In this document: positions 8,657 to 16,513 of the stretch, piece after piece | Numbering within the stretch: position 1 is the stretch's first letter | How the letters are laid out: every line of letters begins with the position of its first letter | From: CAZYMF01 sp964648215 | GTDB lineage: Bacteria; Desulfobacterota; Binatia; HRBIN30; JACQVA1 | Length of the DNA: 40,070 nt | Direction of reading: 5' to 3' | Assembly: GCA_964648215.1 (NCBI GenBank) | Contig: CAZYMF010000021.1 | Location: forward strand, 1-40,070 | Translations under genes and position numbers: made by a program | Notes under the pieces: generated by a model | Database searches by the model: none | Seen by the model: only the letters and a program-made list of their open reading frames with translations | Told to the model about the DNA's origin: nothing

Positions 8657-11007
8657 GAACCACGCAGGCCCTGGCGATCCCCGTGATCCTGGCGGTGCTC
8701 TCTCGCGGCGCGCCGGCCGAGGTGGTGCGCATCGATCCGAGCCAGGCGGGTGGCGACGTCGGCGCGGCGGTGAACCGCGCCCTCGCGCGTGCTCCCGGCG
8801 TGTTGCGCCCCGAGGCCAAGCTGGCCCTGGTGCCGGGAGCGATGATCGCGCCGCTGCGGCCCAACGCGAAGGTGCGCGCGGTGCCGAAAAAGGTGACGGC
8901 GCTGCGCGCGGGCGATTACAGCGTCATCGTCTCCGGCGTTGCGGCCGACGGATCGGAGGTGGCCGTGGGCGAGCCGCTGCCGGTGGCGGTCGGCGCGGGA
9001 GAGGCGCTCGAGATCGTGGTCCCCGCGAAAGCGAGCGACGATCGTATCGCTGCGTACTCCGTCTACGCCGGGCCGGCGGGAGCCGAGACCCTGCAGGCGC
9101 AGGAGCTGGCACCGGGAAAATCGATTCGGTTGATCGACGCGACCGAGTTCTTCAACCGGCGGCTCGACGAGGTGCCCTACTATGCCCACGGGCCCGGGCC
9201 GCCGGTCGCGGTTCGGGTGGTGGTGGCGGCCTACGCGGGGGACAGGCTCGTGACGATGGGAACGCAAGTGGCGGTGCGGGTCGGTCCCGGGCAGAGCGTG
9301 CGCGTCATCGCGCCGAAAACCGCCGATCTCACCTACGCCGTGTTTGCCGCCAGCGGCCCGGGGCGCGAGCGGTTACAGACAAGCGGTCTGCGCCCCGGTG
9401 GCTCGTTGGTGCTGCCGGCTCTGCAGCGAGACGGCGAGCTGCTGCCGTCGCGCGCGCTGCGTGTCGAGGTTGCCCCGGGCGACTACACCCAGTCGAGCAC
9501 GATCGTCATCGACCGCCCGGGGGTGACGCTGGACTGCCGGACGCCGGTGACGATCCGTGTGGCGCACCATTTCGACCAGGCGGCGGTGCTGGTGAACCCG
9601 AGCATTCTGGGCTCGGTGGCCGGCGACAACGTCGGGCGCCGCCGCCTGCACGACGTTGTGATCGAGGGCTGCGCCTGGGACATGAGCGGGCAGATCGAGA
9701 CGGCGGCGGCGCCGGCACCCTACGATTTTCGCAATTTCGCCGTGATGGCCTGGGCCACCGACGGCCTGACGGTGCGCGGCGTGGGCATTCGCGACAACCT
9801 GCGCGGCGGGATCGGCACGCTGAGCTGCTCCGACGTGCGCATCGAGGGCAACCACATCGAGCGCAACCGCGGCCGCGCGCAGTCCGATGGGCGCGGGCGC
9901 CTGCTACCCGGACGCGGCGTCGGCAATGCCATCAACGTCGCGCGCAACGCCCCCTTCTCCGATCCGATCGGCGACGAGCGGCAGACCCGCACGGTGATCG
10001 CCGACAACCTCATCGTCGGCGACGACTACGGCGAGATGTACGGCATCGTCGCCGCGGCCGGCGGCGCCGCGCAGAACACCATCATCGGCAACACGATCAG
10101 CCGTCTGCGCGGCCCGTGCATCGCGCTCGAAGGCCAGAACGCGCGCGACAGTGGGCGGACGACGATCAGCGGCAACACCTGCACCGATACGGGTGGGATC
10201 CAGAGCAACAATGCCAGCGGCGGCCTGGCCGACAGCGAGATGCGCGCCGTCACCATCACCGGCAACACGGTGAGCGCCAGCCGCGGTGCCGGCATCGCCG
10301 TCAGCTCGAGTGACACGGCGGTGGTCGGTAACGTCGTCGACGGCTGTCATCTCGATTCGACCGAGAGCGGTTGCATTTTGATCACGCCGCCGCGGCCGAA
10401 CGGCAAGCCCGGGAAGCATGCGGGTACGCGGAACCTGCTGGTCGCCGACAACGTAATCTCGCTCGGGACGGCCTCGCGCTCGCAGCCGCCCGTCGGCGTG
10501 TACGTCAACGGCCCGGTGCCCATTCGCCACCTCTCGCTGGCCAACAACCGCATCGATTGCGACCGTACGCCGGTGAGCGACGGGGTACGGATCTCCGGCG
10601 ACGTCACCGACATCCTGCTGAGCGGCAACGACATCAGCGACTGCGGCGGCGACGGGGTGGTGGTCACCGACTTCAGCATGGCGAAGGTCAAGGTGCCGCA
10701 GCGCCTGATCGCCACCGGCAACGTCTTCCGCGATCTCAATCTGTCCGACCGTTGGATGGACGGGCGGCACCCGGTGGGCGCCGCCTTTCGCTTCATGATC
10801 GACGGTATCGGCACCACCAGCCGCGGCCATCGACTGCGCCACAACCAGGTCACCGATTCGCATGTGCCGCCGCGCCTGCGCTACGGTGTCATCTTCGATG
10901 CCGAGCGCCCGGGAGCGATCGACGACGTGAAGCTGGAGGGCAACGAGTGGAACGCGCGTACCGACGACGTGTACCAGACCGGTGTGACCCACCTGGTGGT
11001 GCGCTGA
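8653..11007 (+). CDS. Secreted right-handed parallel beta-helix protein with N-terminal beta-sandwich repeats
   Basis: The 784-residue protein has a signal peptide of about 22 residues ending GAPA. Two similar blocks follow, about residues 84-161 and 183-253. Each has a run of beta-strands, then YSVYAGPAGAETLQ or YAVFAASGPGRERLQ, then a Gly-rich turn; they look like duplicated Ig- or fibronectin-like domains. From about residue 275 to the end it shows the repeated pattern 'V-I-x-G-N-x-I' (for example RIEGNHIERN, TIIGNTISRL, TITGNTVSAS, LLSGNDISDC) of NosD/pectate-lyase-like beta-helices. Such proteins act as polysaccharide lyases, epimerases or binding proteins outside the cytoplasm. Position in the cluster suggests it modifies or trims the exported polymer. 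Catalytic residues could not be assigned. The start overlaps the FemAB stop (ATGA). Confidence 0.82.
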   Translation: MRTTQALAIPVILAVLSRGAPAEVVRIDPSQAGGDVGAAVNRALARAPGVLRPEAKLALVPGAMIAPLRPNAKVRAVPKKVTALRAGDYSVIVSGVAADGSEVAVGEPLPVAVGAGEALEIVVPAKASDDRIAAYSVYAGPAGAETLQAQELAPGKSIRLIDATEFFNRRLDEVPYYAHGPGPPVAVRVVVAAYAGDRLVTMGTQVAVRVGPGQSVRVIAPKTADLTYAVFAASGPGRERLQTSGLRPGGSLVLPALQRDGELLPSRALRVEVAPGDYTQSSTIVIDRPGVTLDCRTPVTIRVAHHFDQAAVLVNPSILGSVAGDNVGRRRLHDVVIEGCAWDMSGQIETAAAPAPYDFRNFAVMAWATDGLTVRGVGIRDNLRGGIGTLSCSDVRIEGNHIERNRGRAQSDGRGRLLPGRGVGNAINVARNAPFSDPIGDERQTRTVIADNLIVGDDYGEMYGIVAAAGGAAQNTIIGNTISRLRGPCIALEGQNARDSGRTTISGNTCTDTGGIQSNNASGGLADSEMRAVTITGNTVSASRGAGIAVSSSDTAVVGNVVDGCHLDSTESGCILITPPRPNGKPGKHAGTRNLLVADNVISLGTASRSQPPVGVYVNGPVPIRHLSLANNRIDCDRTPVSDGVRISGDVTDILLSGNDISDCGGDGVVVTDFSMAKVKVPQRLIATGNVFRDLNLSDRWMDGRHPVGAAFRFMIDGIGTTSRGHRLRHNQVTDSHVPPRLRYGVIFDAERPGAIDDVKLEGNEWNARTDDVYQTGVTHLVVR

Positions 11008-11046
11008 GCGCATCCGCCGGGGCGCCAGAGCGAGGAGCCTGATCCG

Positions 11047-11493
11047 ATGCGGGTGGTCTGGAAACGGCTGCTGAAGTGGGTGGCGCGCTGGCTGCCAGGA
11101 TTCGGCGTACGCATCACCCTTCTGCGCGCCTGCGGCTTTCGCATCGGCCGCGACGTGTACATCGGCGAGGAGCTGCTGGTGATCGAGGAGCTCTCCGATT
11201 TTTCCGAGAAGCTGGTGATCGGCGACCGGGTGGCGATCGCGCCACGGGTGACGCTGGTGACGTCGTCGGACGCCAACTTCTCGCGGCTGATGGAGCGATT
11301 GAAGCCGATCCGCGGGCGCATCGTGATTGGGGACGACGCCTGGATCGGCACGGGGGTGATCGTTCTGCCCAACGTGACCATCGGCCGCGCGGCCATCGTC
11401 GGCGCCGGCGCGGTGGTCACGCGCGACGTTCCCGACGAGGCCGTGGTTGCCGGCGTGCCGGCGCGGGTGATGATCCCGCGTCCCGGCGCGTGA
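11047..11493 (+). CDS. Left-handed beta-helix (hexapeptide repeat) acyltransferase-like protein
   Basis: This short 148-residue protein carries hexapeptide repeats (VIGDRVAIAPRVTLVT, IVIGDDAWIGTGVIVLP, NVTIGRAAIVGAGAVV) and ends with the common VVAGVPARV cap. This is the fold of O- and N-acetyltransferases of the maltose/galactoside acetyltransferase superfamily. The start has a clear GAGGAG about 10 bases upstream. The translation contains no histidine at all, although most enzymes of this fold use a His as general base. The place where it is often found reads LVTSSDANFSRL. It may use another base, act as a non-catalytic partner, or belong to a subgroup with a different mechanism. Confidence 0.8.
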   Translation: MRVVWKRLLKWVARWLPGFGVRITLLRACGFRIGRDVYIGEELLVIEELSDFSEKLVIGDRVAIAPRVTLVTSSDANFSRLMERLKPIRGRIVIGDDAWIGTGVIVLPNVTIGRAAIVGAGAVVTRDVPDEAVVAGVPARVMIPRPGA

Positions 11494-12530
11494 GCGAGGA
11501 TGGTGTGCGCGTCTGGGTCGACGTGGAAAACGCGCCGCAGGCGTGGTTCTTTCGTCCCCTGCTGCCGGCGCTGCGGGCGCGCGGCGCGGAGGTGGTGGTC
11601 ACCGTGCGCGACTACGGCGAAGCCGTCGGGCTGCTCTCGGCCGCCGGCGAGCCGTTCACGGTCATCGGCTCGGCGGCGAGTGGCTCTCGCTGGAGCCGGA
11701 CGCTGGCGGTAGCCGGCCGCGCCGCGGCCCTGGCGCGCTTCGCTCGCGGCCGCCGCCTCGACGTGGCCGTCAGCCACGGCGTGCGGCCGCATCTGGCGGC
11801 GGCGGCGTTGCTGCGGATCCCCTGCCTCACGGGCTACGACTACGAGCACGCTTCCAAGCTGCTGGTCCACCGCCTCGCCTGCGAGGTGCTGGTGCCGCGG
11901 GTTCTGCTCGAACGGCACCTGCAACGCGTCGGCGCCGACGTGCGCAAGGTGACGGCGTACGAGGGATTCAAGGAAGAGGTCTACCTGACCGAGTTTCGCC
12001 CCGACGATGGCATCTACGCCGCGCTGGGTCTCGACCCCGCGCTCCCGGTGATCACCGTGCGGCCCCCGTCCTTTCACGCCCACTACGCCAGCCGTGAGGG
12101 CAACGCGCTCTTCTTCGACGTGCTCCGCGTTCTGCGCGAGGAGCCGGCACGGCAGATCGTCGTGACCGCGCGCGATGCCGCGCAGCGGGCGCAGGTGGCC
12201 GCGGCGTGTCGCGGCGACGGCCGCGTCGTCCTCCCCGAGCGTCCGGTGGACGGGCTCAACTTGATCTGGCACTCCGATCTGGTCATCTCGGGCGGGGGAA
12301 CGATGGCGCGGGAGGCGGCTCTTCTGGGAGTGCCGGCGGTGAGCATCTTCGGCGGCCCGCTCGGCGTGGTGGAGGGGTATCTGGAGGAGACCGGACGCTT
12401 GCGCCGGATCCGGAACTCGCAGGAGCTACGGCCGCTGCCGTCGCCGCGGTCACGAGCGCAGCGGCCACTGCCGCCGCCGCGCGTCGATCTCGTCGACTTC
12501 CTCACCGAGCGGATCCTGTCGCATGGTTAG
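11490..12530 (+). CDS. DUF354 family, GT-B-like predicted glycosyltransferase/epimerase-fold protein
   Basis: The 346-residue protein begins (V)SEDGVRVWVDVENAPQA and contains TGYDYEHASK, ITVRPPSFHAHYA and VISGGGTMAREAALLGVP followed by SIFGGPLG. These are the hallmarks of DUF354, a family with the UDP-GlcNAc 2-epimerase/GT-B fold that often sits in surface-polysaccharide loci. Its reaction is not established. The GTG start at 11490 overlaps the acyltransferase stop (GTGA), which fits the coupling seen throughout the cluster. The C-terminal 30 residues are Arg/Pro-rich and may be a flexible tail. The stop overlaps the deacetylase start by 8 bases. Confidence 0.8.
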   Translation: MSEDGVRVWVDVENAPQAWFFRPLLPALRARGAEVVVTVRDYGEAVGLLSAAGEPFTVIGSAASGSRWSRTLAVAGRAAALARFARGRRLDVAVSHGVRPHLAAAALLRIPCLTGYDYEHASKLLVHRLACEVLVPRVLLERHLQRVGADVRKVTAYEGFKEEVYLTEFRPDDGIYAALGLDPALPVITVRPPSFHAHYASREGNALFFDVLRVLREEPARQIVVTARDAAQRAQVAAACRGDGRVVLPERPVDGLNLIWHSDLVISGGGTMAREAALLGVPAVSIFGGPLGVVEGYLEETGRLRRIRNSQELRPLPSPRSRAQRPLPPPRVDLVDFLTERILSHG

Positions 12531-13839
12531 GGCGGCTGTGGCGAGCGGGGGAAAGGCACGAAGAGACCGCGGCACGGCGCCGTTTCGCTCGCCCCGGCGC
12601 AACACATTCGCCGGGTTCTGGAAGCTGCGTGCGGCAACGGAGCTGGTGCCGCCACCGGCGCCGCCGGGAGAGGCGAGGCTGCGCCGCTTCGCCCCCGATT
12701 CCTTCCTGTTCGGGGCCTGCGCCGCCGACTGGGACGGCCAGGTGCCGCCGCCCGGCCGGCTCCCCTTCGATCCCGACGAGGTGTTCGAGAACTATCTGTG
12801 CGAGCGCTATGCCGGCGCGCCGGCCGCGCTGCGTGGGGCGTACTATCGGGTGCGGCCGCTGGTGCCGATGCGGGTGCGCCGGGCTCTGCAGCGCTGGCAC
12901 GGCCGGCGCCAGGACGTGAATCGCTTTCCGCGCTGGCCGCTCGAGCTCAGCCTGATCCGCTTTCAGCAGCTCGTGCTCGGCGCGCTGCTGCACGACGTCT
13001 CCGAGCTGTCCTACGTCGGGTTCTGGCCCGGGAGACGGGACTTCGCGCTGGTGTTGACCCACGACGTCGACAGCGCGGAGGGCTTTGCGCGCATCGAGAG
13101 CGTGGCGCAGGTCGAGCGCGACCTCGGCCTGCGCTCCGCCTGGTTCGTGGTTCCCGAGCTCTACCCGGTGGACTGGGACTACCTGGCGCGACTGGCCGAG
13201 GACGGTTTCGAGATCGCCGTCCACGGCCTGCACCACGACGGCCGTCTGTTCGCGTCGCGCGAGATCTTCGCGTCGCGATTGCCGCGTATCGAGGAGTACG
13301 TGCGACGTGCGGGTGCGGCCGGATTCCGCAGCCCGGCGACGCTGCGGCGGGCGGAGTGGCTAGCCGAGATCGCCGTCGACTACGACGCCTCGTACTTCGA
13401 CACCGATCCGTTCGAGCCGCAGCCGGGCGGCACCTGCAGCTGGTTTCCGTTCTTCCTCGGCTCGCTGGTGGAGCTGCCCTACACGTTGCCGCAGGACTTC
13501 ACCCTGTTCGAGAAGCTTCGGCTCGACGCGGCGTCCCTGTGGCTTGCGAAGCTGGAGTCCATCGAACGCCATCGGGGGATGGCGCTCTTTCTCACCCATC
13601 CGGACTACCTCGACCGGCCGGAGCGGGTCGACGCCTATCGCCGCGCCTTGCAATGGGCGGTCAAAAGGGCAAACTGCTGGCACGCGTTGCCGCGGGAGGT
13701 GGCGAGTTGGTGGCGCGCACGTGAGGCGGCGAGCTGGCGGGTAGACGGCACGATCGGGACTGCGGAGCAGTGGCAGCGATGGGAGAGCGATCTGCGAGCG
13801 GGCGAAATCCGCCGGCACGGAACGGAGCTGGTTTGGTAG
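12523..13839 (+). CDS. Polysaccharide deacetylase family protein (CE4-like)
   Basis: The 438-residue protein has an N-terminal domain of about 170 residues I do not recognise, then an NodB-like core. The core holds LVLTHDVDSAEG (catalytic and metal-binding Asp motif), EIAVHGLHHDG (metal-binding His pair), AGFRSPATLRR (Arg-Ser-Pro motif) and FLTHPDYL (the last His motif). All standard CE4 motifs are present in order, so it is probably an active metal-dependent de-N-acetylase on a glycan. There is no signal peptide, so it may act in the cytoplasm, or the start may be further upstream. It overlaps the DUF354 gene by 8 bases. De-N-acetylation would be consistent with the amino-sugar genes downstream. 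Confidence 0.8.
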   Translation: MVRAAVASGGKARRDRGTAPFRSPRRNTFAGFWKLRAATELVPPPAPPGEARLRRFAPDSFLFGACAADWDGQVPPPGRLPFDPDEVFENYLCERYAGAPAALRGAYYRVRPLVPMRVRRALQRWHGRRQDVNRFPRWPLELSLIRFQQLVLGALLHDVSELSYVGFWPGRRDFALVLTHDVDSAEGFARIESVAQVERDLGLRSAWFVVPELYPVDWDYLARLAEDGFEIAVHGLHHDGRLFASREIFASRLPRIEEYVRRAGAAGFRSPATLRRAEWLAEIAVDYDASYFDTDPFEPQPGGTCSWFPFFLGSLVELPYTLPQDFTLFEKLRLDAASLWLAKLESIERHRGMALFLTHPDYLDRPERVDAYRRALQWAVKRANCWHALPREVASWWRAREAASWRVDGTIGTAEQWQRWESDLRAGEIRRHGTELVW

Positions 13840-13859
13840 CCCGGCGGCGGCCGGCGAAT

Positions 13860-14341
13860 ATGCCGTACGTCCACCCGCAGGCGTTGGTGGAAACGCGCAC
13901 GATTGGGCCGCGCACGCGCGTGTGGGCGTTTGCGCACGTGCAGGATGGCGTCTTTATCGGCGCCGACTGTAACATCGGCGATCACTGCTACATCGAATCC
14001 GGCGTCGCCATCGGCGACGGCGTCGTCGTCAAGAACGGGGTGTCGATCTGGGCGGGACTGACGATCGAGTCCGGGGTATTCATCGGCCCCAACGTCGCCT
14101 TCACCAACGATCTGCGGCCGCGCAGCCGCGTTCGCCGCGACCTTTGCCGCACCGTGATTTGCGAAGGGGCGAGCATCGGCGCCAACGCCACGTTGCTGAG
14201 CGACATCGAGATCGGCCGTTATGCCCTGGTCGGCGCCGGTGCCGTCGTCACCAGGTCGGTGCCGCCGTTCGCCGTGGTGACCGGCAACCCCGCCCGTGTC
14301 CGCGGGGCGGTCTGCCGCTGCGGCGCCACGCTGCGTTTCGT
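13860..14341 (+). CDS. N-acyltransferase, left-handed beta-helix (WbpD/WlbB-like), 3' end lost in gap
   Basis: The visible 160 residues begin MPYVHPQALVETRTIGPRTRVWAF and show continuous hexapeptide repeats, including the loop FIGPNVAFTNDLRPRSR and the cap PFAVVTGNPARV. This matches acetyltransferases that act on the 3-amino group of UDP-amino sugars (WbpD/WlbB family). The end reads CRCGATLRF, the first half of a CxC-type zinc ribbon, and then the sequence enters the N gap. The true stop therefore lies in unsequenced DNA. The ATG at 13860 is chosen as the first Met at the fold. A TTG just after the preceding stop is an alternative. The following aminotransferase is its expected pathway partner. 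Confidence 0.82.
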
Positions 14342-14441
14342 NNNNNNNNNNNNNNNNNNNNNNNNNNNNNNNNNNNNNNNNNNNNNNNNNNNNNNNNNNN
14401 NNNNNNNNNNNNNNNNNNNNNNNNNNNNNNNNNNNNNNNNN
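14342..14441. other. Assembly gap of 100 Ns
   Basis: Exactly 100 Ns separate two coding regions. The round length suggests a placeholder for a gap of unknown size. From the families on either side, the missing DNA should hold the second half of the acyltransferase zinc ribbon with its stop, and the first ten or so codons of the aminotransferase. The frames on both sides happen to agree, so automatic calling would fuse two genes. Confidence 0.95.
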
Positions 14442-15578
14442 CAGTACGAAGAGCTGCGCGAGGAGATCGACGCGGCCATCGCGCGCACGCTGCGCACCTC
14501 TCAGTTCATCGGTGGCGAGGAGGTGCGCGGTTTCGAGGCCGAGTTCGCCGCCTACTGCGGCACCCGCTTTGCGATCGGCGTCGGCAACGGCACCGATGCC
14601 CTGCGGCTGGCGCTGCAGGCTCTCGACATCGGCGCCGGCGACGCCGTTCTCACCGTGCCGTTCACCTTCGTGGCCACGGTGGAGGCCATCTTTCAGGCGG
14701 GGGCGCAGCCGGTGTTCGTGGACATTGCCGACGCGGACTTCAACATGGACGTCGAGGCGGCCGAGCGCTTCGTGCGGGAGCGAACCGAGGAGCGCGGGGG
14801 CCGACGGGTGCTGCAGGCGGGCGGTGCCGTGCTGAAGGCCATCCTGCCCGTGCACCTGTACGGCTTGCCGGCCAACATGACGGCCTTACGGCGACTGGCC
14901 GGGCGCTACGGGCTGCGCGTCATCGAGGACGCGGCGCAGGCGGTGGGTGCGCGCTGCTGGGTCGACGGCCAGCCGCGGCGCGCCGGCAACCTCGGCGACG
15001 TTGCCGGCTTCAGTCTGTTCCCGGCCAAGAACCTCGGTGCCATGGGCGACGCCGGCGTGGTCACGACGAACGACCCGGCCATCGCCGAGCGTGTCCGTCT
15101 GTTCGCCGATCACGGGCAGAGCGAGAAGTACGTCCACGCGCTGGCCGACGGCGGCAACTCGCGCCTCGATGCCTTGCAGGCGGCGATCCTGCGCCCCAAG
15201 CTGCGCCGGCTCGATGCATGGAATGCCGCGCGCCGCACGTGGGCGCGCCGCTACGACGAGCGTCTGAGCGGCTTGCCGTTGCGGCTTCCGCGGGAGCCCG
15301 AAGGCCGTGAGTCCGTGTACCATCAGTATGCGGTACGCGTCGCCGACCGTGACCGGGTGCGCGAGGGCTTGCGCCGGCAAGGCGTGGCCACCGGCGTACA
15401 CTACCCGATTCCGGTGCATCGGCAGAAGGGGTTTGCCGCCCTGGGACACGGCGAGGGCAGCTTCCCCGCGGCCGAGGCCTGCGCCCGCGAGGTGGTGTCG
15501 TTGCCGCTGTGGGCCCACATGAACGAGACGCACAGCGACGCGGTCATCGCCGCCCTGCGGCAGACGTGCGGAGGCTGA
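14442..15578 (+). CDS. DegT/DnrJ/EryC1 PLP-dependent sugar aminotransferase, 5' end lost in gap
   Basis: The visible part starts at QYEELREEIDAAI, which in this family lies about ten residues from the N-terminus, so little is missing. Conserved blocks are FIGGEEVRGFEAEFA, GNGTDALRLAL, PFTFVATVEA, LPVHLYGLPANM and EDAAQAVGA. The segment FSLFPAKNLGAMGDAG contains the PLP-binding lysine (codon 15027-15029). Further on come DHGQSEKYVH, NSRLDALQAAIL and TGVHYPIPVH. The family transfers an amino group to a keto-sugar nucleotide. With the acyltransferase upstream and the Gfo/Idh dehydrogenase two genes downstream it resembles the WlbA-WlbB-WlbC set, which makes a 3-acetamido sugar. Confidence 0.9.
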   Translation, partial: QYEELREEIDAAIARTLRTSQFIGGEEVRGFEAEFAAYCGTRFAIGVGNGTDALRLALQALDIGAGDAVLTVPFTFVATVEAIFQAGAQPVFVDIADADFNMDVEAAERFVRERTEERGGRRVLQAGGAVLKAILPVHLYGLPANMTALRRLAGRYGLRVIEDAAQAVGARCWVDGQPRRAGNLGDVAGFSLFPAKNLGAMGDAGVVTTNDPAIAERVRLFADHGQSEKYVHALADGGNSRLDALQAAILRPKLRRLDAWNAARRTWARRYDERLSGLPLRLPREPEGRESVYHQYAVRVADRDRVREGLRRQGVATGVHYPIPVHRQKGFAALGHGEGSFPAAEACAREVVSLPLWAHMNETHSDAVIAALRQTCGG

Positions 15579-15586
15579 AGTCCCCC

Positions 15587-16513
15587 GTGCGCTCGGTCGT
15601 GGTCGTCGGTTCGGGAGACGAGGCGGCCGCTCTGGCGGACGAGGCGCGGGCGAGCGGGTTGACCGTCGCGGGGCCGCCGCAGACGCCCGCGGCGGTGGCG
15701 GACGATGCCGCCGCCATGGGCGCTGCCGACACCGTGCTCGTTTCATGCTCGCTGGCGTGCGAGGAAATGGCGCAGCTGTTGCTTTCCGTCACCGACCGCG
15801 GCGGCCGCGTGTGGCTGGAAGCGGCGGCGTCGCCGGATCTGGCCGATGTCCTGCCGGCGGTGGCGCTGGGGGGACGCACCGGCGTCGTGCTGTCGCCCCC
15901 CACCTCCGGCTCGCCCCTGCGCCGCGCGGCGGATGCGCTCGTGGCCGGTGCGGCTCTCGTGGCGTTGCTGCCCCTGCTGTTGCTTCTCGCCGCTCTCGTC
16001 AAGCTGTCCTCGCGCGGACCGGTGCTGCACCGGGCGGTGGTGGTCGGACAAGACGGGAAATCATTCCCGTGGTACAAGTTCCGCACCATGCGGCTGGAAG
16101 GCGAAGACGAGGTGCGTCGCGGGCGCGAGTTTGCGCAGTACGTGGAGGGGGGGCAGGGACGGGCGAAGATTCTCGACGAGTCGCGCGTGACGGCGGTAGG
16201 CCGGGTGCTGCGGCGCCACAGCCTCGACGAGTTGCCGCAGCTGTGGTCGGTGCTGCAGGGAAACATGACCCTGGTGGGTCCGCGGCCGTGCCTGGTCTAC
16301 GAGTACGAGCTGCTCAAGCCGTGGCATCGGCGCCGGTTCGCGGTGCGGCCGGGGCTGACCGGCCTGTGGCAGGTGCGCGGCCGCGGCCGGGTGCGTGCCG
16401 ACGAGATGGCGTTCATGGACATCGGCTATGCTCTCGGGCGGACGTGGTGGACGGACCTGCGACTTCTGTGGGAGACGGTACGGGTGGTCCTGAGCGGACG
16501 AGGAGCCGGGTGA
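15587..16513 (+). CDS. Bacterial sugar transferase (monotopic phosphoglycosyl transferase), intact catalytic motif
   Basis: Residues 1 to about 110 form a soluble Rossmann-like domain (RSVVVVGSGDEAAAL). One hydrophobic hairpin follows (LVAGAALVALLPLLLLLAALV), and then the catalytic domain: WYKFRTM, DESRVTAVGRVLRRHSLDELPQL, MTLVGPRPC and RPGLTGLWQVRGRG. The Asp-Glu dyad is D214-E215. The enzyme should move a sugar phosphate from a UDP-sugar to undecaprenyl phosphate, the first step of repeat-unit assembly. It lacks the four or five N-terminal membrane spans of WbaP-type proteins but keeps their Rossmann-like domain. GTG 15587 is chosen because GGAGG lies at 15570-15574; GTG 15566, overlapping the aminotransferase, is an alternative. 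Confidence 0.88.
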   Translation: MRSVVVVGSGDEAAALADEARASGLTVAGPPQTPAAVADDAAAMGAADTVLVSCSLACEEMAQLLLSVTDRGGRVWLEAAASPDLADVLPAVALGGRTGVVLSPPTSGSPLRRAADALVAGAALVALLPLLLLLAALVKLSSRGPVLHRAVVVGQDGKSFPWYKFRTMRLEGEDEVRRGREFAQYVEGGQGRAKILDESRVTAVGRVLRRHSLDELPQLWSVLQGNMTLVGPRPCLVYEYELLKPWHRRRFAVRPGLTGLWQVRGRGRVRADEMAFMDIGYALGRTWWTDLRLLWETVRVVLSGRGAG

